From Paenibacillus methanolicus (lineage in GTDB: Bacteria > Bacillota > Bacilli > Paenibacillales > Paenibacillaceae): a stretch of DNA of 64,000 bases. Under the pieces are notes generated by a model. It ran no database searches, was not told where the DNA came from, and saw nothing but the letters and a program-made list of their open reading frames with translations. Location of the stretch: positions 682,001 through 746,000 of the forward strand of contig NZ_VNHS01000001.1 in the NCBI RefSeq assembly GCF_008124765.1, written 5' to 3'. How positions within the stretch are numbered: the stretch's first letter is position 1; each line of letters starts with the position of its first letter. Both the position numbers and the translations under genes were made by a program. Below are positions 1 through 7,991 of the stretch, in pieces.

Positions 1-2
1 AG

Positions 3-3000
3 ACCGACAAAGGCGTTTTTTACGGCCTGCAAACCGTGCTGCAGATCTTGAAGCAGGATCCGGCGCACCGCAAATTGCCGCACGGTACTGCGCTCGATTA
101 TCCCGAAATCGGCTGGCGGTCATTCATGATCGACTCGGGTCATACATTCGCTACGCTCGGTTATATTGAGCAGATGATACGGCAGATCGCCTGGCATAAG
201 TTGAATACGCTGCACATTCATTTCACCGATGATTACGGATTCCGTTTGCAAAGCGACAAATACCCGGGTCTGGCAACGCCGGGGGAGTCATACAGCAAGC
301 AGGACATTCGCGCCATTCAGGACTTGGCTAAAAAATATCACGTGACCGTCATTCCGGAAATCGACGTTCCCGCTCACGCGATCCCGATGATTAAGTATAA
401 TCCACAGCTCAAGTTCCCCACCGGCGATCATTTCGATACGGGAGTGACGATCGATATTACGCGCGAGGAAAACCGGGAGTGGATAAAAGGACTTTTCGAG
501 GAGTTCGTTCCGCTGTTTGATGGTCCATACTTCCATATGGGAGCAGACGAGTATCAGACGGATGCAAAGACCGCTCTCAGTCCGGAAATTATCCAGTATG
601 CGGAGAGTCGCGGATTCAATAAGCGAGCCGACGTGTTCGTCGACTTCACCAACGAACTGAACGACCTTGTGAAATCATACGGAAAACGGTCGATAATCTG
701 GAACTGGTGGGATATCGATCAAGAGAACGATTTGCAGCCGGATCAAGACATCATCGTCGAAGTATGGAGAGGATCGCCGCTGAAGTATACGGCAATGGGT
801 TATGACGTCGTCAATTCAGACGAGAACATTCTCTACACGGGACCGACCGATCCGCCGGGTTATCCGCCCAACTCCAATCGCGTATACAAAGAGTGGACGA
901 TTCCGCAGGATCCGAAGCTGCTTGGCTTCAGCCTCTCCAGCTGGACCGGTGGATGGTACGGACCTCGACTGTCCGATGATTATTTCGAATGGTTCAATCG
1001 CAGACCGAGAGAAGCGATGTCGGAACGGATATGGGGCGGACCTTTAGCGGAAACAACCGCAGCATTCGAATACAGGGTCGATCGGATCGGAACGGCTCCC
1101 GGCTTGCCGGAGTATGCCCCATATGGGGGCGAAGTGCTTACGGGCGTTCCATACGGAACTTCGCCGAGCTATGACCCTAGCATGTCATTCGAGAAGGCGT
1201 TCGACGGAAATCCCGGTACCTTCTTCGATTATCTTTACCCGAATGGCGGGTATACGGGAATCGATCTTGGCGTAGGGAACGCGAAGCCCGTCAATAAAAT
1301 CCGCTTTCTCCCGCGGCTTGATTATGCGAGCCGCATGATCAAAGGCAAATTCCAGGGGTCGAACGACGGACCGGATAAAGGGTTCGTCGATCTGTATACG
1401 ATCGACTGGACGCCGGACAATGGGTGGAACGAAGTATCGGTGAAAGACACGACCGCTTACCGGTGGTTGAGATATGTCAGTCCCGACAGCGGCTATTCGA
1501 GCGTGGCGGAAATCGAATTCTACACTGCGGAACCGAACAACGCGAAAGCTTCCGCCAATGATGCCATTCAAGCCCATCGTTACAGCGAAAAAAGCGGCAG
1601 CGTCCGAAGGGAAGATAGCGGTTCGCCGGACAATACAGCTATTGGTCAAATTCAGGCGGGCGATTGGGTCCGTTATGGCCGCGTCGACTTTGAAGGCGGC
1701 TTCTACGATACGTTTATGGCTACGCTCGCTTTGGCCGACGCTTCGAATAATCATTCGATTGAAATCCGGCTTGATGCTCCGGACGGCCGCGTGATCGGTG
1801 TCTTGAACCCGCAGTCCACTGGCGGAGACGACGTTTTTAAAGAACAGTATGCCCCCGTTTCCTATGTTTCGGGCGTTCACGACCTTTATCTCGTGTTTCC
1901 TAACACGACGAACCTGCATCTGAATTGGTTCGTATTTGGAACGAATCCGGATAAGGATACGGTTAAAGCGAAGGAACTGCGTGCGCAGTGGTATAAGAAT
2001 GCCGGCTTCGGCGGCATGTTCCGTATGGGTGCTTATACCCAGCTGGCCGGCACTTATAACGGTCAGACGCAAGAGAAAGCGGCCGGCGAACGGATCATGA
2101 ACTGGGCTAACATTTCGAAAGCCGATTATCGTAAATATGCAGCCAAACCATTCAACCCGTCTTCGTTCGATGCGCAGTCGTGGGTGGCAGCCGCCAAAGG
2201 CGCCGGGCAGAAATATATCGTGTTCACGGCCAAAGATCGCGACGGCTTTAGCATGTACGACACGAAGGTGAACGAATTCCGCGATTTTAACCTTATGAAA
2301 ACGAGTGCTTACGGCAAGGACCAGAGCCATAACGACCCGGTTGCCGCTCTTGCGTCAGAGAGCAAGGCGCAGGGATTGAAATTCGGCGTTTATTACTCCA
2401 TCTCCGACTGGTTCCATCCATCGCAAACTCGGAATGCCGACGGTACGACGACGATGGCTCCGGGACAGAAGGATGTGTATGTGGCGGGAATGAAAGAGCA
2501 GCTCCGTGAATTGATTAAAGATACGGATCCCGACCTGATTTGGTTCGACGGCTCGGACAGCAGCTGGTGGACAGCGGACGACGCCAAAGCATTGTATAAA
2601 TACGTTCGCACTTTGAAATCGGGTATCCTCGTGAACAGCGGCATCGGCGGCGGATACGGAGACTTCGGAACCGGCAATGGCGCTGCTTCCCAAGCGAGCC
2701 TTCCCCGGGAGACAGCGATAACGATGAATGACAGCTATGGTTATGTCGCTTACGATAACAACTGGAAAACCGGCGGCGAACTATTGACTACATTAGCGAG
2801 CGCCGCGGGTGCGGACGGCAATTTGCTGCTAGGCGTCGGTCCGAAACCGGATGGGGGGCTTCCGGAAGAAAGCACAGTTGTACTCAATCAAATCGGCAGT
2901 TGGATGGGCAAATATGGCGATAGTATATCTGGAGCGGGAGCGAATGTTTACGCAGAACCCCAACCGTGGGGCATATCGACGTCCACGCACGGCAAGCTCT

Positions 3001-3620
3001 ATTTGCATGTGGCGAATTGGCCGGAAGACGGACGACTCGTCATCCCGTCCCTGTTCAATACAATCAGCAGCATATATCCGATGGATGATGCCTCTTCCGA
3101 GTATACGTTTGAAACGGTTGAAGCTGATACGGTCATTCATGTGCCCGCAAGTGCACCCGGAGCTTTCAATCCGGTCATCGTCATTGAAGTGGACGGATAT
3201 CCGCAGGAGAAGCCTGGTGTTCTGCTTCAAGGGACGGTATACGGGACGGAGCCTGCCTACGACCCTAGCATGACGTTCGATAAGGCATTCGACGGTCTGG
3301 CGCACACGTTCTTCGACAACCTCGGCCCGAGCGACGGCTATGCCGGCATCGATCTTGGCGAAGGAAATGCGCGCCAATTGAAGTTCATCCGATTTATCCC
3401 TCGCGTCTTATATGAAGGCCGTATGCTTGGAGGAAAGTTCCAAGGCTCGAACGAAGGTCCGAATAGCGGTTTCGTTGATCTCGCTTCTGTTGACGCCGTG
3501 CCGACGTATGCCTGGAATGGTATCCAAGTTGATCATCCAGGTACGTATCGCTGGTACCGTTACGTAAGTCCGCCATTCGGCTACACGAGCGTATCGGAAA
3601 TTGAATTTTACGGCAGATAA
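3..3620 (+). CDS. Secreted multidomain glycosidase, GH20-discoidin-CBM6-GH29-discoidin (5' end missing)
   Basis: The reading frame is open from the first bases of the window, so the start lies upstream. The first visible residues (TDKGVFYGLQTVLQ) already belong to a GH20 beta-N-acetylhexosaminidase. Its catalytic Asp-Glu pair is in HMGADEY (D and E codons at 546-551). After the GH20 barrel (to about 1085) come a discoidin/F5-8C-like domain (1129-1545), a CBM6-like domain (about 1560-1950), a GH29 alpha-L-fucosidase-like domain (about 1965-3190; candidate nucleophile Asp in WFDGS at 2547-2549) and a second discoidin-like domain (3220-3617) that resembles the first. The expected role is extracellular removal of GlcNAc/GalNAc and possibly fucose from glycans. 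The GH29 part has lost usually conserved histidines (DRDGF instead of HHDGF), so its activity is uncertain. Domain calls are by eye. Confidence 0.9.
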   Translation, partial: TDKGVFYGLQTVLQILKQDPAHRKLPHGTALDYPEIGWRSFMIDSGHTFATLGYIEQMIRQIAWHKLNTLHIHFTDDYGFRLQSDKYPGLATPGESYSKQDIRAIQDLAKKYHVTVIPEIDVPAHAIPMIKYNPQLKFPTGDHFDTGVTIDITREENREWIKGLFEEFVPLFDGPYFHMGADEYQTDAKTALSPEIIQYAESRGFNKRADVFVDFTNELNDLVKSYGKRSIIWNWWDIDQENDLQPDQDIIVEVWRGSPLKYTAMGYDVVNSDENILYTGPTDPPGYPPNSNRVYKEWTIPQDPKLLGFSLSSWTGGWYGPRLSDDYFEWFNRRPREAMSERIWGGPLAETTAAFEYRVDRIGTAPGLPEYAPYGGEVLTGVPYGTSPSYDPSMSFEKAFDGNPGTFFDYLYPNGGYTGIDLGVGNAKPVNKIRFLPRLDYASRMIKGKFQGSNDGPDKGFVDLYTIDWTPDNGWNEVSVKDTTAYRWLRYVSPDSGYSSVAEIEFYTAEPNNAKASANDAIQAHRYSEKSGSVRREDSGSPDNTAIGQIQAGDWVRYGRVDFEGGFYDTFMATLALADASNNHSIEIRLDAPDGRVIGVLNPQSTGGDDVFKEQYAPVSYVSGVHDLYLVFPNTTNLHLNWFVFGTNPDKDTVKAKELRAQWYKNAGFGGMFRMGAYTQLAGTYNGQTQEKAAGERIMNWANISKADYRKYAAKPFNPSSFDAQSWVAAAKGAGQKYIVFTAKDRDGFSMYDTKVNEFRDFNLMKTSAYGKDQSHNDPVAALASESKAQGLKFGVYYSISDWFHPSQTRNADGTTTMAPGQKDVYVAGMKEQLRELIKDTDPDLIWFDGSDSSWWTADDAKALYKYVRTLKSGILVNSGIGGGYGDFGTGNGAASQASLPRETAITMNDSYGYVAYDNNWKTGGELLTTLASAAGADGNLLLGVGPKPDGGLPEESTVVLNQIGSWMGKYGDSISGAGANVYAEPQPWGISTSTHGKLYLHVANWPEDGRLVIPSLFNTISSIYPMDDASSEYTFETVEADTVIHVPASAPGAFNPVIVIEVDGYPQEKPGVLLQGTVYGTEPAYDPSMTFDKAFDGLAHTFFDNLGPSDGYAGIDLGEGNARQLKFIRFIPRVLYEGRMLGGKFQGSNEGPNSGFVDLASVDAVPTYAWNGIQVDHPGTYRWYRYVSPPFGYTSVSEIEFYGR
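1129..1545 (+). repeat. Internal duplication, copy 1: discoidin-like domain of the GH20/GH29 protein
   Basis: This segment encodes a domain that recurs at 3220-3617 in the same protein. Shared blocks include YDPSM, KAFDG, GIDLG, GKFQGSN, GFVDL, RYVSP and EIEFY. It is likely a carbohydrate-binding F5/8 type C domain. Confidence 0.8.
3220..3617 (+). repeat. Internal duplication, copy 2: discoidin-like domain of the GH20/GH29 protein
   Basis: Second copy of the domain at 1129-1545, forming the C-terminus just before the stop codon. The two copies flank the CBM6-like and GH29-like parts. Confidence 0.8.
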
Positions 3621-3634
3621 ACCGGATGCATGTC

Positions 3635-3681
3635 AAGAAACCCTTGGTTTTATTAACAAGGGTTTCTTATTTATTTTTTCC
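3635..3681 (+). terminator. Rho-independent terminator
   Basis: A perfect 12-bp stem (AAGAAACCCTTG with CAAGGGTTTCTT, 3635-3646 and 3657-3668) is followed by a T-rich tract ending near 3681. It closes the glycosidase transcript. Confidence 0.9.
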
Positions 3682-3797
3682 GTTTGGGCGCAATTGGTTC
3701 AACGTTGTTAAAGAGTTGCTGCAGCTCTTGGACGCAATGCTCGCAGACGAAGAGTGCTAGCAAGCCATTTTGTCATCAAAAAAGAGTATAACGATTC

Positions 3798-3826
3798 TTT
3801 ACTGATCGTTCTCAATATGTTATATT
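3798..3826 (+). promoter_or_regulatory. Promoter and operator half-site of the tetR gene
   Basis: TTTACT (3798-3803) and TATATT (3821-3826) are spaced by 17 bp. Between them lies GATCGTTCTC (3804-3813), identical to the right arm of the palindrome at 4645-4660 upstream of the SDR operon. This suggests that the TetR protein represses its own gene. Confidence 0.55.
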
Positions 3827-3841
3827 AATTAAGGGAGGGAG

Positions 3842-4426
3842 ATGGGAATGGCGAGAAGCAAGGAGTTTGAAGAGAAAGAGGTCTTGGATAAGGCAATGCG
3901 GCTCTTTTGGGAGCAGGGGTACGAGAAAACGTCCATGACCGAGTTGGTTGAGCATATGGGTATTCATCGAAGAAGCTTGTATGATACTTTTGGAGATAAG
4001 CATAATCTGTTCCTGAAAGCGATGGATCGGTTTGACGACAAAATCAGCGCCGCGCTTGCAGGAGGGGTTAAAGGATCCAAGACCGCATCGGAGGCATTAC
4101 AGTTTATATTTGGTTTCATGATCGACGGGGATGAGGACTCGCCAGCCGGCTGCTTAATGGTGAATTCGGCCGTAGAATTGGCGGCGCGCGACGTCGAGGT
4201 GGACAACAAGTCCACGAAATCATTCACGACAGCAGAGCATTTGCTCAGGGAGATTATTCTTTGGGGACAACGTGACGGTGAATTCACCTCCACATACGAT
4301 GCTGAGGAATTGGCGGAATACCTGCATAATGTATGGATTGGGTTAAGGGTAATGGCAAGAACCTCGGCTTCCAAAGAAAAGCTTCACCGTATTACTCATA
4401 TGTCGATGAAGCTCCTGGAAGAATAA
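3842..4426 (+). CDS. TetR/AcrR-family transcriptional repressor
   Basis: A 194-residue protein with an N-terminal TetR helix-turn-helix (about residues 10-55, with MTELVEHMGI and LYDTFGDKHNLF) and an all-helical ligand-binding C-terminal part containing a PAGCLMVNSAVELA segment, as in AcrR/ComR/YxaF-like members. Start ATG 3842 follows AAGGGAGGG; a second ATG at 3848 is possible. It stands directly upstream of two SDR genes and an MDR gene, and operator-like palindromes occur before itself and before the SDR operon. It is probably autoregulated and represses the oxidoreductases until a reactive or lipophilic inducer binds. The inducer cannot be read from the sequence. Confidence 0.9.
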   Translation: MGMARSKEFEEKEVLDKAMRLFWEQGYEKTSMTELVEHMGIHRRSLYDTFGDKHNLFLKAMDRFDDKISAALAGGVKGSKTASEALQFIFGFMIDGDEDSPAGCLMVNSAVELAARDVEVDNKSTKSFTTAEHLLREIILWGQRDGEFTSTYDAEELAEYLHNVWIGLRVMARTSASKEKLHRITHMSMKLLEE

Positions 4427-4510
4427 GGGTATGTGGTTGTCAGTTCAGATGTGAAGTCACCCTTCTGCTAAACCATGCTCTTTGCGATCAGGTTATCTTG
4501 CGCCTATTTT

Positions 4511-4524
4511 AGAATGAACATTCT
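4511..4524. promoter_or_regulatory. Palindrome AGAATGAACATTCT, candidate TetR operator
   Basis: A perfect 6-2-6 inverted repeat (AGAATG-AA-CATTCT) between the tetR gene and the SDR operon. Its arms are related to those of the 4645-4660 site, which suggests the same regulator, but the centre differs. Confidence 0.45.
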
Positions 4525-4644
4525 CAAATATAATCGCCGAAAGAGGCTCTAAAGCATCGTTTACAATGAAGTTTAACAGCGCAGTTAAAACAACACAACA
4601 AACAAAAACAACAGTAAGGCACGCAGCTTTTTTTTTGCGATTTT

Positions 4645-4660
4645 GAGAATGATCGTTCTC
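4645..4660. promoter_or_regulatory. Operator-like inverted repeat GAGAATGATCGTTCTC
   Basis: A near-perfect 16-bp inverted repeat (one mismatched pair) about 100 bp upstream of the first SDR gene. Its right arm, GATCGTTCTC, recurs inside the tetR promoter at 3804-3813. It is best read as the TetR operator. A Fur-type site (TGAGAATCATTCTCA-like) is the main alternative, since the arms look similar. Confidence 0.55.
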
Positions 4661-4756
4661 GTTAGAAAGAAAGTATGGCGTAAAACTCGCTTACCGTACT
4701 TACTACGTATCAACAAGAAAACAACTTCATAAACAAAAATACAATAAAAGGAGCAC

Positions 4757-5464
4757 ATGAAAATGAATATTTCTCAACAAGTTGCATTTGTCACTGGCGC
4801 GAACCGAGGTTTTGGTCGCCATCTTGTCCTTGAACTTCTATCCAGAGGGGCTAAGGTATATGCCGGAGCAAGAAATCCGCAGTCCATTGACATTCCCGGT
4901 GCAATCCCTGTAAAGCTTGATATTACGAATCCTCAAGAGGTAGTTGCAGCTGCTGCGGCCGCTCAAGATGTAACGCTTTTGATCAACAATGCAGGATCGG
5001 CTACAGGCGCTACTTTGCTTGACGGTGATCTCGATCAAATTCAGTTGGAATTTAATACACACTTCTTTGGCACATTAGCCATGATTCGCAATTTCGCACC
5101 TATTCTTATTAATAATGGTGGAGGATCCATACTGAATATCCTTTCCGCATTATCATGGTTCAGTAGTGGGGGGAGTGAAGGCGCTTATTCGGCTGCAAAG
5201 GCGGCTGCGTGGGCAATGACGAACGAGTTGCGCTTAAATCTGTATCCTCAAAATGTGAGAGTAGCTGGCTTGCATGTAGGCTTTATGGATACAGACATGA
5301 CGTCAGGCGTAGAAGCTCCGAAGTCCAACCCTGCTGATATTGCAAAAATAGCAATTGATGGAATAGAGTCCGATAGCTTTGAAATTCTTGCTGACGAACC
5401 GAGCCGTCAACTCCAGCGTGCTCTCGCTGGCGGGGTAGCCGCAATTTACCCACAGCTTAAATGA
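4757..5464 (+). CDS. Short-chain dehydrogenase/reductase (SDR)
   Basis: A 235-residue classical SDR. The nucleotide-binding TGANRGFG motif lies at about residues 14-21, NNAG at about 76, and the active-site YSAAK at about 147-151, preceded by the catalytic Ser region (NILSALSWFSS). It should be a cytosolic NAD(P)-dependent oxidoreductase; the substrate is unknown. AAAAGGAG (4745-4752) serves ATG 4757 or the in-frame ATG 4763. The gene ends in a 4-base ATGA overlap with the next SDR gene, so the two are probably translationally coupled. The TetR gene and operators upstream suggest inducible expression. Confidence 0.9.
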   Translation: MKMNISQQVAFVTGANRGFGRHLVLELLSRGAKVYAGARNPQSIDIPGAIPVKLDITNPQEVVAAAAAAQDVTLLINNAGSATGATLLDGDLDQIQLEFNTHFFGTLAMIRNFAPILINNGGGSILNILSALSWFSSGGSEGAYSAAKAAAWAMTNELRLNLYPQNVRVAGLHVGFMDTDMTSGVEAPKSNPADIAKIAIDGIESDSFEILADEPSRQLQRALAGGVAAIYPQLK

Positions 5465-6264
5465 TGAGCAAAACTGTACTCATTACCGGAGCGTCGAGCG
5501 GAATTGGAAAAGAGCTGGCGGATCGATTCGCCAAAGATGGATACGACTTGGTGCTGGTCGCACGCAGCGAGGACAAGCTCGTGGATCTCGCGAGGGAATA
5601 TCGGGAAAAGTATCGTGTCCAAACGACATACATCGCCAAAGATGTTGCGTTACCTGGCGTGGCGGAGGAAATCTACAAGGAGCTTAAAGAAAAAGGGATC
5701 ACCGTCGACTATCTTGTAAATAATGCGGGCTTCGGTTTGTACGGGGAATTCTTGGAGACACAGCTGGAGCAAGAGACGAATATGATCGACATTAATATCA
5801 AGGCTTTGACTATAATGACAAAGGTTTTCTTACCGGATATGGTCAAAAGGCACCAAGGTGGGGTACTGAATGTGGCTTCGTTGGCGGCTTTCTTTCCTGG
5901 ACCACTGATGGCAGTTTACTACGCGACAAAAGCGTACGTACTATCGTTCACTGAGGCTTTGGAGAATGAGCTGCGTGGCGCAGGCGTGACTGTGTCGGCA
6001 CTCTGTCCGGGAGCGACAGCGACTGGCTTTGTCGATCGTGCTGGGCTAGCCACCTCAAAGCTGTTTAGAAGCGGCGTTATGGAGGTTGGGCAGGTGGCTG
6101 ACATAGGATATCGCGAATTCTTGCGGGGCAAGACTTTAATCATAACAGGGGGGCGCAACAAGTTCATGGCGTTCTTGCCGCGGTTGCTGCCTCGCAAGCT
6201 CATGACAAAGGCGGTCAGATCCGCACAGGCTAAAGTTGGCGTACAAGTTAAAGTACGCCTTTAA
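5461..6264 (+). CDS. Short-chain dehydrogenase/reductase, DltE/YqjQ-like
   Basis: A 267-residue SDR with TGASSGIG (about residues 9-16), NNAG, a catalytic Ser in NVASLAAF and YYATK. The C-terminal tail after about residue 185 (region FLRGKTLIITG...FLPRLLPRKL) is that of the DltE/YqjQ-like SDR branch often annotated as general short-chain dehydrogenases. The start overlaps the preceding gene by 4 bases; a second ATG follows at 5464. Substrate unknown. It probably acts in the same detoxification or lipid-modification unit as its neighbours. Confidence 0.9.
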   Translation: MMSKTVLITGASSGIGKELADRFAKDGYDLVLVARSEDKLVDLAREYREKYRVQTTYIAKDVALPGVAEEIYKELKEKGITVDYLVNNAGFGLYGEFLETQLEQETNMIDINIKALTIMTKVFLPDMVKRHQGGVLNVASLAAFFPGPLMAVYYATKAYVLSFTEALENELRGAGVTVSALCPGATATGFVDRAGLATSKLFRSGVMEVGQVADIGYREFLRGKTLIITGGRNKFMAFLPRLLPRKLMTKAVRSAQAKVGVQVKVRL

Positions 6265-6320
6265 TCTTTCCAATAAACGAATGTGGAATTAAGAAAATGA
6301 GAAAAGGAGAAGATGAAGAC

Positions 6321-7319
6321 TTGAAAGCTGCACAAATGGAGAAATATTCAAAACAAATCCAATTAGAAATAAACAATATAAAAATACCAGAAATCAATAA
6401 TCATGAGGTTCTTATCAAAGTAAAAGCTGCAGGTGTAAATCCCTTAGACATTCTTATTTTAAATGGTAGTATTCGCATGATTGCCGATTATGACTTCCCT
6501 TTAACTTTAGGAAACGAACTATCCGGCGTTATTGAGGCTGTTGGAAAAGATGTTGTGAAATTCAAGGTTGGAGATCCCGTTTATACGAGACTGCCAGTAA
6601 ATAAAATCGGAGCTTTTGCTGAGTATGCGGCAGTCCATGAGGATGCGATTTCCGTTATGCCTAAAAATCTTTCTTTTATTGAAGCCGCCGCGGTACCCCT
6701 CACGGCTTTGACTGCATATCAAGCCTTGCATGATGTACTTCATGTTCAACCCGATAAAAAATTATTTATTCCTGGAGGAACCGGCGGATTTGGTACGATG
6801 GCTATCCCGATTGCCAAATCGATGGGGTTATATGTGATTACGAGCGGCAGTGAAAGAGGGAGATCGCGTACACTGTCCATCGGTGCTGATCAATTCATTA
6901 ACTATAAAGAGGAAAATTATTTTGATTTGCTTTCTAATATCGATTATGTTATCGATACATTGGGTACAAAAGAAATTAAAATGGAACTTGCTATCCTCAA
7001 ACTCCATGGGAAATTGGTATCATTGAAAGCTTTACCCAATTACCGCTTTGCTGCAGAAAATAATTTCTCAATATGGAAAAAGCTATTGTTTGGTTTAGTA
7101 GGTGCTCGTTTAGATCGATTAGCAGCTAAACAGAATAAAGAATATCGCTTCTTATTCGTGTCCGCCAATGGCAGGCAATTACAAGAACTGACGAAACTAG
7201 TTGAGGATGAAGATATTAAGCCGGCTATAGATTCAGTTTATAATTTTGATGACATTAACAAGGCTTTAATTAAAGTTTCTACTGGTCACTCCGAAGGAAA
7301 AGTGATTGTAACCTTTTAG
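6321..7319 (+). CDS. MDR-family NADP-dependent oxidoreductase (quinone oxidoreductase-like)
   Basis: A medium-chain dehydrogenase/reductase of 332 residues without the structural zinc-binding cysteines, so of the quinone oxidoreductase type. It carries an N-terminal GroES-like domain (AAGVNPLDILI), a GNELSGVIEAVG block and a Rossmann domain with GGTGGFGTMAIPIAKSMG. A frame is open back to ATG 6297, but TTG 6321 fits better: it follows GAAAAGGAG with normal spacing, and the protein then begins MKAAQMEKYSK as relatives do. It is more AT-rich than the genes around it, suggesting separate acquisition. It is 56 bases after the second SDR and may share its transcript. Confidence 0.85.
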   Translation: MKAAQMEKYSKQIQLEINNIKIPEINNHEVLIKVKAAGVNPLDILILNGSIRMIADYDFPLTLGNELSGVIEAVGKDVVKFKVGDPVYTRLPVNKIGAFAEYAAVHEDAISVMPKNLSFIEAAAVPLTALTAYQALHDVLHVQPDKKLFIPGGTGGFGTMAIPIAKSMGLYVITSGSERGRSRTLSIGADQFINYKEENYFDLLSNIDYVIDTLGTKEIKMELAILKLHGKLVSLKALPNYRFAAENNFSIWKKLLFGLVGARLDRLAAKQNKEYRFLFVSANGRQLQELTKLVEDEDIKPAIDSVYNFDDINKALIKVSTGHSEGKVIVTF

Positions 7320-7659
7320 GGAGAGGATATATGAATGTTGCAAATAAGCTCGAAGGGTGACTTGGCATAATACCGCATTCACACTTCGCAACATTTGGCT
7401 GATTACGCTAACGAGAGAACGGTAGCTCCATCAAACAACCCCAACTATCTTTCAAACCTAAACGGTGCAAATATCATTCGGATCTCAGGCGTTTCCCACG
7501 TGGGTCTGATATTCAACTCGCGTGTCAATGACCTGATACTCTCCGCCCTTTCAGAATGCCAAGTTTTCAGCCAGGGGCAATTGCCATGGCTGTGCTCCCT
7601 TTTCACTTTTAAGCACGGGGAGGATAGTTGAACTATTTACTTGAGAATATGTTATCTAG

Positions 7660-7788
7660 GTGAACAAGCATTCAATTCATTTGAAATTGGCGGACTCTGC
7701 GTTCAAATGGAGAACGACGCCACGATTTTCCTTGGAAAGCGAATGGGAGCTCGATGAAATCGACGTGAAAGAAGCGAACTGGGTCTGA
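7660..7788 (+). pseudogene. Possible C-terminal fragment of an unidentified protein
   Basis: An open frame of 42 codons from GTG 7660 ends with DEIDVKEANWV and stop TGA 7786-7788. The composition looks like genuine coding sequence, but there is a stop directly upstream and no ribosome binding site. It sits 21 bases before a terminator-like hairpin, as the 3' end of a gene would. The parent family is not recognised, and the frame may be chance. Confidence 0.25.
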
Positions 7789-7809
7789 TGGACTACTATA
7801 GTCTAAAAA

Positions 7810-7843
7810 ATAGCGTCGTAGGGACTTATCCCTGCGGCGCTAT
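7810..7843. terminator. Terminator-like hairpin, strongest on the minus strand
   Basis: A 15-bp stem with two G-T pairs on one strand (7810-7824 with 7829-7843) and a short loop. On the plus strand only TT and a weak T-rich tract follow; on the minus strand the stem is followed by a run of six T. Confidence 0.55.
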
Positions 7844-7924
7844 TTGCCGTCTTTGTTTAACTGCGTGTTTTCATCGGCAAATTACGGGCAAGAGAAAGCC
7901 ACCGAACCAGACAGAAAAAAGCGG

Positions 7925-7982
7925 TTGATTAAAATGTACCCCTTAGTTATAATACAAGACATAACAATTAAAAGCGCTTACA
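7925..7982 (+). promoter_or_regulatory. frl operon promoter with cre site
   Basis: TTGATT (7925-7930) and TATAAT (7948-7953) are spaced by exactly 17 bp, a strong SigA-type promoter. Just downstream, TAAAAGCGCTTACA (7969-7982) matches the CcpA cre consensus with one mismatch. Its place after the transcription start predicts catabolite repression by blocking. An FrlR operator is expected nearby but was not identified. Confidence 0.8.
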
Positions 7983-7991
7983 TGAAAGGGG

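Larger units (their letters stand above)
4427..4756. other. Intergenic region between tetR and the SDR operon
   Basis: No gene is seen in these 330 bases. They are AT-rich and hold the two palindromes listed separately and a run of nine T at about 4628-4636 without a clear stem. Confidence 0.6.
7320..7991. other. Gene-poor scar upstream of the frl operon
   Basis: About 670 bases with no supportable complete gene. An open frame at 7395-7631 has no recognisable similarity and no ribosome binding site. A fragment at 7660-7788 and a hairpin at 7810-7843 are listed separately. The segment looks like the remains of rearranged DNA. Confidence 0.5.

Noticed and set aside
1185..2330. 381-codon open frame on the minus strand
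   Set aside because: It lies entirely within the GH20/GH29 gene; the plus frame has clear domain motifs, so the minus frame is a shadow of biased codon use.
4645..4660. Fur box reading of GAGAATGATCGTTCTC
   Set aside because: The arms look like TGAGAAT-type Fur sites, but one arm recurs in the tetR promoter and the target genes are oxidoreductases, so a TetR operator is the better reading. Kept as an alternative.
7395..7631. 78-codon frame starting at TTG
   Set aside because: No ribosome binding site, no similarity and a low-complexity context; listed only as part of the gene-poor scar.
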